Below are positions 1-6,605 of a stretch of 15,762 nucleotides of DNA, in pieces; within the stretch, counting starts at the first letter, position 1; the number at the start of each line of letters is the position of its first letter. Source of the stretch: Gryganskiella cystojenkinii (lineage: Eukaryota; Mortierellomycota; Mortierellomycetes; Mortierellales; Mortierellaceae); the NCBI GenBank assembly GCA_015852425.1, contig JAAAIG010000209.1:1-15762 (forward strand), read 5' to 3'. The notes under the pieces are model-generated. The model worked only from the letters and a program-made list of their open reading frames with translations. It made no database searches and was not told the DNA's origin. The position numbers and the translations under genes are program-made.

Positions 1-57
<57 letters not shown>
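1..57. repeat. (CT)n microsatellite at window start
   Basis: Almost pure CT dinucleotide repeat with one T interruption near position 39-40. It ends three bases before the first ATG of the membrane-protein gene. C/T-rich tracts directly in front of start codons recur in this window, so it may be part of the leader or core promoter. It is also a place where an assembly could break. Confidence 0.95.
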
Positions 58-60
58 GCT

Positions 61-877
61 ATGGCCCTAAAGACAGTTAGCCCGACCATCTACGAGATCA
101 TTTATTTTCTCTGTACCGTCATCGCGGTCCTGGCTCTAGTCTGCTTTGGACTCGATGGCTATGACGCGTATTTATTGTGGAACTCTCGAGGGACAATGGC
201 TCCTTCGCTTTCCTACGGACATCTTGTTCCTCATTGCCTACTTTCTGCATTGCCTGACCGCCAAGCAATACCTTGTCACATCGCTCACCTCGTATACATA
301 TGACAACGACAGTCAAAACATCGACAAGGGCAGTCATGATACGAACAACAATAACAGCAACAGCAACAACAAGAAAAAAAAGAGGTTCATGACAAGGCGA
401 TCCAAGGTCAACCGAGCCGTCCGGATCTTCTTCAGTCTTGCCTATATCGCCCTGGCGATGCTTGACATTGTACCGACGATTTTACGAGGGGTCGGTGACG
501 GTGGCATCATGGAGATGACAGGGGAGCTTCAAAGAGCCGGCGCCACCAAAATCGATTATTTCTTTTGTACTGGTGGACCCGAATTGTTTATGGAGAATGG
601 TCAAATGATGTCATTTACCACTTTGACGGCGGTCTGCCGTGTCCCAAAGGCGAGGTTTATGATCATGTTGGTCGTCATGCTTTTAGCCCTGGTCGAGATT
701 AGGTTCTATTGGGTGTCGGATATTGGAACTTTGGCAGAGAAGAAGAACAACAAGAAGAAGGAGAATATTGGTCTCGATAGCATCACTGAAAACCACGACA
801 GCCACGACAACCACGATAATCAAGACAACAACAACTCTTTGGCGGAGGTCAAGGACCTCGATATGGAAGCTAAATGA
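61..877 (+). CDS. Unrecognised multi-pass membrane protein with a frame change near its N-terminus
   Basis: I do not recognise the family. Two overlapping frames contribute. From the ATG at 61, frame 1 gives a start, a hydrophobic helix (about residues 11-33) and C/T-ending codons like the other genes here. From about 190, frame 2 (ATG at 146, stop 875-877, 243 residues if used alone) carries three further hydrophobic helices, at about 25-46, 91-112 and 171-190 counted from 146. Together they make a four-helix protein. Between helices 2 and 3 is an Asn/Lys-rich loop; between 3 and 4 is a loop with two Cys (141 and 164); the tail is acidic and His/Asp/Asn-rich (217-230). The two frames can be joined by a poor 52-nt GT-AG intron (139-190) or by one extra base; otherwise the real start is 146 and helix 1 is not made. 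The frame is open back through the CT tract to the window edge, so an earlier start is possible. No function is proposed. Confidence 0.55.
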
Positions 878-892
878 TTTATCCTAGTAAAG

Positions 893-898
893 AATAAA
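893..898 (+). terminator. AATAAA polyadenylation signal
   Basis: Exact AATAAA 16 bases after the stop codon of the membrane-protein gene, in an A-rich context. It is a plausible cleavage/polyadenylation signal, though unusually close to the stop. Confidence 0.45.
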
Positions 899-1054
899 AA
901 AGGAACTGTTTCTGATCTTTCGGCCGTGGGTTTAATATCTCTCTAGTCTATGCCTCCTCCCTTGTTTTCCATTTGAACCTGAACAAGAAAGGGAGAGAGA
1001 GAGGAAGAGGTTGTCGAACCTCTCCAGATCGGTCTGGCACAGGAGAGCAAGTTT

Positions 1055-1063
1055 GGTGGCAAA
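1055..1063 (+). promoter_or_regulatory. PACE-like GGTGGCAAA site upstream of RPS28
   Basis: Exact match to the nine-base proteasome-associated control element known from yeast (bound there by Rpn4). It lies about 590 bases upstream of the proposed RPS28 start. The same nine bases occur twice more in this window, both in the SGF73 promoter. A role in this organism is inferred only. Confidence 0.3.
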
Positions 1064-1650
1064 AGTAATTGAATCAATTAAGGGTCTAATGTAAGCTGAG
1101 ATTCAAATATGTGTGTGTGATTCCCATTTAGGAGTCCATGGACTGGGTCTGGCACTTTCCTTCCTCTCAAATCTTATCAAAATGGTGTGTTTTACATCCA
1201 TGGGGCGTGTATCCGTTATTTCGCAAACCATCGGGAACCCATCCATCGATCTATCGACACAGCCATACCAGCCAAACGACCCCCAGGATAGGGCAGGATG
1301 CCACCATCATCGACATCGATAGTTATATCAGGATCGTCATTCAGGAATTTTCTCTTTTTCAGATGGGATGTACCAAAAGAAAAAAAGAGAGAAAGAGACA
1401 TGGTCCATTTCTCAATACCATTGAGCGAATCTTTCTTGGACCAGGAAGAACCTCTGCCAGTTTTTTTTTGTGCCTGTCCGACTAGACTGGAATGCAACAT
1501 CTCTTTTTATTCGACAACGAACAAGACAACATCCATTAGAAGGAATCTGCAACACTCTTTTCTGGGGAATTCGCTCGAGATCAATTCCGACGCTGTAACC
1601 TAGATCGGATCAAAAGTTTCTCTCGACAACCAATGCTACGAGAAATAAGC

Positions 1651-2354
1651 ATGGGAGTAACAGACAACAATCATTCAACGACACTGTCATCAACATCACG
1701 ATCCTCTCATCAGCATCAGGAGGATTAGTCTCCATATATTTTCGATTTGTCCGAGACTAATCATATCGTTTTCTTTTCTATTCACTTTGAACCAACAGGA
1801 AAAGACCGCTGTCAAGCACGCCAAGGTTCTCAAGGTTCTCGGCCGTACCGGCTCCCGTGGAGGTGTCACCCAGGTCAAGGTTGAGCTCAACGATGACCCT
1901 TCCAACTCCAACAGCGTCCGTAACGTTATCCGTAACGTTAAGGGTCCCGTCCGTGAGGGTACGTCTTACCTCTTTTTTTATGATATCTCGAATCATCATC
2001 AGGAACCATGGGATGGACGAAGAATTCAATTTTTTCTGCAGGAAGAGAAAAAGGAACACACAAGGCCGCGATTCATCGCAAGGAAAGATACTTTTCAGCA
2101 TCTCTTTTTGATGCGCAGGCGGGCAACTTGAACAGTAGCGGGACAAAGTTCTTTTGCATAGCCGACTGGGACTGGATTACGTGATAACGATCTTCACGCC
2201 ACCTCTGGACAAATACTGAGTCGTCATCAACATCTTTGTAAATAAGAACCATAGAGCTAACCTGACGCCTTTCCTTTCCCTCATTACCTTGTAATTTTTA
2301 GGCGATATCCTCTGCCTTATGGAGTCTGAGCGTGAGGCCCGTCGTCTCCGTTAA
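1651..2354 (+). CDS. RPS28: 40S ribosomal protein eS28
   Basis: Component of the small ribosomal subunit near the mRNA exit channel. Exons: 1651-1656 (tentative), 1799-1958 and 2302-2354, giving 72 residues. Exon 2 encodes the conserved [15 protein letters not shown] and [10 protein letters not shown] blocks; exon 3 ends with the family signature [10 protein letters not shown], directly followed by TAA. Intron 2 (1959-2301, GTACGT...TTTTTAG) splits a Gly codon and is certain from the family match. Intron 1 ends at 1798 (ACAG) with a likely branch site CTAAT at 1757-1761. Exon 1 is only ATG-GGA before GTAACA; it was chosen because it gives the required phase 0 and a short N-terminus, but other small exons such as ATG at 1192 before GTGTGT are possible. 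The protein is about five residues longer than usual: a perfect 12-bp duplication at 1917-1940 repeats an RNV unit. Confidence 0.9.
1723..1762 (+). promoter_or_regulatory. Intron-1 hairpin covering the likely branch point of RPS28
   Basis: GATTAGTCTC at 1723-1732 is the exact reverse complement of GAGACTAATC at 1753-1762, giving a 10-bp stem with a 20-nt A/U-rich loop. The CTAAT at 1757-1761, the best branch site before the acceptor at 1797-1798, lies inside the 3' arm. Folding would hide it. That this regulates splicing is inference. Confidence 0.45.
1917..1940 (+). repeat. Perfect 12-bp tandem duplication inside RPS28 exon 2
   Basis: TCCGTAACGTTA occurs twice without a gap. It is in frame and adds four residues, producing VRNV-IRNV just before the KGPVRE block. 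Each copy also contains GTAACG, which resembles a 5' splice site. Confidence 0.95.
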
Positions 2355-2402
2355 GGAACAAAGACTGTCACCCACTTTTTTTAACCCCTCCAAAAAAGCA
2401 GG

Positions 2403-2408
2403 AATAAA
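2403..2408 (+). terminator. AATAAA downstream of RPS28
   Basis: Exact AATAAA 49-54 bases after the RPS28 stop codon. It is the best candidate polyadenylation signal for that gene. If it is used, the repeats and hairpin further downstream would lie outside the mature mRNA. Confidence 0.5.
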
Positions 2409-2448
2409 AACCAACCCTTCAGAGACTTTTTTTGGGTCTTCTGTTAGG

Positions 2449-2488
2449 AGCAGTCTTTAGTCATCAAAAGCAGTCTTTAGTCATCAAA
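2449..2488. repeat. Perfect 20-bp tandem duplication between RPS28 and NPR2
   Basis: The 20-base unit AGCAGTCTTTAGTCATCAAA occupies 2449-2468 and again 2469-2488. It sits between two convergent genes, about 95 bases after the RPS28 stop and 105 bases beyond the NPR2 stop. Confidence 0.95.
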
Positions 2489-2501
2489 TCCACAAAAGAT
2501 C

Positions 2502-2521
2502 AAAAAGGAGGTGTCCTTTTT
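2502..2521. promoter_or_regulatory. 8-bp perfect hairpin with GGTG loop between convergent genes
   Basis: AAAAAGGA (2502-2509) and TCCTTTTT (2514-2521) are exact reverse complements around a four-base loop. The structure can form in a transcript of either strand: a long RPS28 3' UTR, or the NPR2 3' UTR, whose stop lies 72 bases away. Function unknown. Confidence 0.4.
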
Positions 2522-2592
2522 CTTGTTTTCTGGCACTGGAGTCATTGATTATTATCTGTTATGGAATTTAGGTTAACTGGCCCCTTGTCTTT

Positions 2593-5285
2593 CTAACGAT
2601 AAATGAACTTGACACGGTTATCTGTGGCAAGGATCAGATCCAGCTCGCGGACACTGCAGCCAAACTGGGTGCAAAGCTCATCATAATGGTGTTGTCCATT
2701 CAAGAGCCTAAAGCGAATAGAAGGGCGAATAACGACATGGTCAAAGAAATGGCTTCAATGAACGGTTCCGCGTTTGGGTGTTCCATGACATACATATTCA
2801 TCATATTCTTACCTTCGCAAAGCTGGGGGTATAACAACTGTAGGCGGAGGTGGCGCGTCATGTGTCTGTTGCGACATTTGGTGCGGCTGAGAGTGTGAAA
2901 AGTACGCATTCTGATCTGTCGGTGCCAACGTATCCCCATACATCTTGCGTTGCGTTAACGTAAGCGTCGTAGAGGGTGTGCCTGGACGACTCGAGATCGA
3001 GGGGACTGCAGTCGTAGCTGGAGAAGCGGTCATGCCAGCTGCTCCTGTGGGTCCTGATGAAGAGAGATGTTGCTGATGTTGAGAGCCTAAGAGAAAGGCG
3101 GCATGCGAGACGTGTCCTTGCTCGGTCTTGTTATTGGGGCCAGTGATCGAGGAAGAGTTGTAATAATCCAAGATGGGGTATTTATGGACCCTGTAGAGGA
3201 ATCCCTTGATGACACCGAACGAGATGAATCGTCTACCAGATGGATAAGAGGAAGAGGGAGAGGAAGAAAAAGAGAGTAAGTTCGGTGTAAAATAATTTTG
3301 TCCGCATTGGCCAGTCCACCTACCATTTGATAGAAATCGACATTTAATGATTTTTTTTACCTCACGTCGATGTTGTAGTCTGCGATTTGGTTCGTTTCGA
3401 TCCAGTCCTGAAGAACCACACCGTACTGTAGAGAACAGTAGAGCGAAAAGATCTTTGCGAACGACGGAGCATGCATGTCTATAGGTTGATGTAAACCAAA
3501 GACAAGAGCAGGTATTAGACACGGGCTCTAATATCAAGGAAGGCAGCGGTATCAAGTACTGCCTTTGGGACATACCAGGTAAAGTGACATAGGCGACGCA
3601 TTCACATTGGAGCGCAGCATCTTCGGTCAGGCGCATCATCTCCATTTTGACAGCATAGATGTTCTTGAACTGGAACAGATCCACCATGATAATGCAACCG
3701 TAGTACCTATTATTAATTCAAGTTTTAGCCGTTAGTTCATCGAATCAAATTTTTGTCACTGCACTTTTGTAAGAAAAAACGTTGTATATCGAAATAGGGT
3801 GGGGGAAAAAAAAGACATATGATGACTTACAGCAAATGCTGCATACACATCCTCGCGAGACCCGTCTCAACGTCTGCATATTCTGCAATCCGTTTGACAG
3901 AATTCACGCCGTTGATATATCCTGAGATCCTTTGCATGGTCATGTCCCAGTTAACATCCGTCAATGCCTCCAGATTCACAGTTGAGATCGGGACCTGATA
4001 ATCGTAAACGGGCGCCGGGTTCGGATAAGTGGGGAACAACTTCAGATTAATGGTGTTTGCAGAATCTATTTTCACAAAAATATTAAGAAATATTTTTTTT
4101 AAGTATGCCAGGAGCTTCCATGAAAGAGCCATAAGACAGAGGCGTTAAAGTATTGTTACCGATTGGGATCTGGCACTCGCAATAACTGTTCAAGTCCTCG
4201 ATGAGCTGTTCTATCAAGTTTTGCATCCCACTTCCGTCCGATTGTGCATGTTCAAGTAGTGTGGGTGCAGGTGCCGGTGCCGGTGCCGGCCCTGACATCG
4301 AGTTTGTTTTCTGCATCGAGCTAGGAGCCGATGAAGACGGGCTCCCCGTAACAGAGTGATTCGATCCAGAGGAAGCAGATTTTGAAAGGGGGAAGGGCGA
4401 GGATGAAGGCGGCGCTGAGATTACTGATGCCACAGATGAGATTGTGTTGGTGGCCATGGAGGGTGGCGAGGAGACCAAAACAGCGGAGGTGATGGAGGTA
4501 CTGTCGGAGGGTAAAGGAGGCAAGGCTGTGGGCAACGTCGAGGTGTTGGGAGAAATATCGATGGGTGGCGTCAGGGTCCCACTTGCAGGAGCAGAGACAC
4601 TCTTGGAATCGGTCTCGCCGCCGTTGACTTCTGCTGGGCTGCCGTTTGATACTGCAGTGTCTGCCTTCTCTGATATCGTGGCCGTGGTTGTGGCAGAGGA
4701 TGTTTGGGCAGAGACTTGCGAGACTTGCCCTGTTGCAGTTGTAGGCGTAAGTGCAGTCGCCGTAAGGGCGGTGGAGGAAGTGATAGTTGTGACCGTGTTC
4801 TGCAAAGGAGTCGCTGTTGGGGATGAATTGTTATTGTTAATATTGACGGCCGCTGTTGTTGCCGTCGTCGTCGTCGAGGCAGAAGTATCCCACATGAGCA
4901 ACCGAGTTTGTTTGCTCAGAAACTCGTTTTCCTTCTCCAGAGCCTTGAGGACCCTGGCCATCTTTCTAACCACGGGTTCGTATGAAGAAATCTCTGCATC
5001 CTTGTCAAAGACAAATGCTAGGTTGAACATGAGAGCATTTCTTTGGAATTTCTTGTGTTCGAGATTGATGGGAAAGCCAATGACCTTGCAGGTCGGGGTG
5101 GAGATGGTGACGAGTTTTGAACAGAGCTCGGCTTTGGGGATCAAGTATTCAGAAATGGAATCAAAGTCGACGAGAGGGGAGGTCTTGGAGAGGATGGAAC
5201 CTTCCGGTACCTCGTAAAGGACCTTGGGTCCCTGGATAGGGTGGAACGTACAGTAGAAGATGGACAATAGGCGAGGGAAGCCCAT
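2593..5285 (-). CDS. NPR2: NPR2/NPRL2, GATOR1 (SEACIT) subunit
   Basis: Acts with NPR3 and DEPDC5/IML1 as the GTPase-activating complex that switches off TORC1 at the vacuole when amino acids or nitrogen are low. Exons on the minus strand: 5285-4160, 4065-3831, 3706-3576, 3478-3361, 3232-2813 and 2707-2593, giving 714 residues. All five introns are GT-AG (94-128 nt) and restore the family alignment across each junction. Residues 1-130 form the longin-type domain, starting at MGFPRLLSIFYCTFHP. EHKKFQRNALMFNLAF carries Arg82, equivalent to human Arg78, the known arginine finger. Residues 376-558 hold the middle and winged-helix parts (WDMTMQRISGYI, QHLLYYG, FSLYCSLQYG, FISFGVIKGFLYRVHKYPI). Residues 678-714 end the protein with HYDELC and KFIYR. 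Two low-complexity inserts (about 135-343, Ser/Thr/Ala/Pro; 561-676, Ser/Gln/Pro) explain a length nearly double the human protein. Met 5285 is the first in-frame ATG. Confidence 0.95.
4267..4291 (-). repeat. GGTGCC hexamer repeat encoding Pro-Ala in NPR2
   Basis: Imperfect tandem six-base units on the + strand, read on the minus strand as alternating Pro-Ala codons at the end of the first low-complexity insert. It is a small coding microsatellite, likely to vary in length between strains. Confidence 0.8.
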
Positions 5286-5385
5286 AGTTGACAGGAGTGG
5301 GTGTGTCTGAGTGTGGTGATGGAGTCGCGACAAAAGATGAGCGACGCATGCTTTTGTGGATAAAGAAACGCCACCAATGCTACAT

Positions 5386-5397
5386 GGTCATGTGACC
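5386..5397. promoter_or_regulatory. E-box/M-box GGTCATGTGACC in the NPR2 promoter
   Basis: Contains CATGTG (CANNTG E-box) inside TCATGTGA, with five-base arms GGTCA/TGACC that are perfect complements. It lies 101-112 bases upstream of the NPR2 ATG. The core equals the M-box bound by animal MiT/TFE factors and is close to the Cbf1-type RTCACRTG site. Binding in this fungus is inference. Confidence 0.4.
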
Positions 5398-6456
5398 TCG
5401 ACCCCTCCTCCGAGTCCGCCCCCAGCCCTCATGAAACGCGACTCCTTTTCCTATTCTTTCTAGGTTAGACATTTTCACTGCATATTCTTTGACACCAAGA
5501 AGAATGAAGTGAATCATCGACCAGTCTATTCCTTCCAGGAGTGCCTTCGAGCAGGAAAAACTTGTTTTATGCCAGTGCAAGACGAGACGCGTTTGAAGCA
5601 AGAGAGCGAGAGAGAAATCGAGAGAGAGACGCGAAAACGAAAAGGCCCGCCGCGAGACCCGATACTTTGTTATCTTTGACCAACAAGAAGTCGAAAACAA
5701 AAGATTCTCGACACTCCTTGCTTGGAATGCCATTATTTTCAGGCAGTCCTTATTCTTCAAGAAATTGGGACCCTGGAAACGAGCCGAGCGAGGATTTGTT
5801 TATTTGTTTGTACAATTCAAAACGTTAGGTTGGGCAAGACCATGTAAACACTGCAGCCGAATAAAAATGAAGATTCACTTCTCTTACTACCTGTGTTTTT
5901 TGAATCACCGCGAGGCGCAAAAAGAACAAAGTCGTTCTTTCCGCACTTTCACTTGGCCTCCCTTTTGCCTGCTCTCACTCCAGTACCTTCGTTTTGAGTA
6001 TTTTGAAGAGGAAGGAGTGACCTTCGGGTGACAAGGATGAATTAAAAACAGGGTGTGCATGGAACGGAGAAAGAGAGAGATAGAGAGCAGCGACAACTTT
6101 TTTTTCTCTGCCTCTGCCTTCCGGGTTGTCTTTGTTCAGCACAGCAAGAGAAATAAACAGGATTATTGTCTGTCGTCTCTCCCATCCCTACCCTATTTCC
6201 CAGGTACATGCAGAGAAATGAACCCCGACGACGACGGGGATGTACAAAGTTCCTGTTTGTTTTTCTATGCAGAAGATTTAGCCTTGTGTTCCCGAAAAAA
6301 AAAAAATACAAGAGCAGAGAAACAACAGTCCGTCCTTGCGCCGGTTTTTTTACTCCCTTCTTCGATACGTTCGCTGACATATTAACATCCACTAACATAC
6401 GACCATTTCAATCTCCCACTTCCATCAACACTTTCTCCTTGTTTTTATTGCTTATC

Positions 6457-6522
6457 ATGCCGCTGAACAACTTCTACACTCTTTCTTTCTTCCACCTTTT
6501 CTACTTTTCTCTCGTGCCGTAG
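6457..6522 (+). other. Upstream ORF of 21 codons in the oxygenase leader
   Basis: ATG at 6457 to TAG at 6520-6522, ending 83 bases before the oxygenase start. The predicted peptide is hydrophobic and aromatic (begins MPLNNFYTL). It is real only if transcription begins upstream of 6457, which cannot be seen here. Confidence 0.3.
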
Positions 6523-6605
6523 CCAGAACTCTGTCTCATACCTCACGCACCGATACACTCTACCCCACCTTCATACCACACTATTATACTTCTTTTGTGC
6601 AAGTC

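Larger units (their letters stand above)
878..1650. other. Intergenic region: 3' end of the membrane-protein gene and RPS28 promoter
   Basis: No coding sequence is supported. Short open frames here lack conserved motifs and overlap on both strands. It holds the AATAAA at 893-898, a purine-rich patch at about 988-1009, one exact GGTGGCAAA at 1055-1063 and a GT repeat near 1110. The leader of RPS28 presumably lies in its last 100-200 bases. I saw no TATA box or RNA gene. Confidence 0.6.
5286..6605. other. Divergent promoter region between NPR2 and the oxygenase gene
   Basis: 1.3 kb without a supportable gene. The NPR2-proximal end holds the M-box at 5386-5397. A purine-rich (GA) tract occupies 5598-5634. 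The oxygenase-proximal 200 bases are pyrimidine-rich, typical of a fungal leader, and contain a 21-codon upstream open frame at 6457-6522. Open frames of 60-118 codons here lack recognisable domains and overlap one another on both strands. No tRNA or other RNA gene was recognised. Confidence 0.6.

Noticed and set aside
1113..1603. Overlapping 69-115 codon open frames between the membrane gene and RPS28
   Set aside because: They overlap in several frames on both strands, have no recognisable motif and lie in the RPS28 upstream region.
2181..2219. C/D-box-like pair in RPS28 intron 2 as a snoRNA gene
   Set aside because: The boxes are only about 30 bases apart, there is no terminal stem, and the sequence before CTGA lacks a long perfect rRNA match that I can recall. 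Kept only as a low-interest question.
4444..5217. 257-codon open frame on the + strand opposite NPR2
   Set aside because: It mirrors the Ser/Thr/Ala/Pro-rich exon on the minus strand and reads as Val/Ala/Glu-rich low complexity. The minus strand has the clear NPR2 family match.
5380..6522. Several 60-126 codon frames in the divergent promoter
   Set aside because: Composition follows the local purine/pyrimidine tracts (Arg/Lys/Ser or Phe/Leu/Ser), frames conflict with each other, and no domain or good start context is present.
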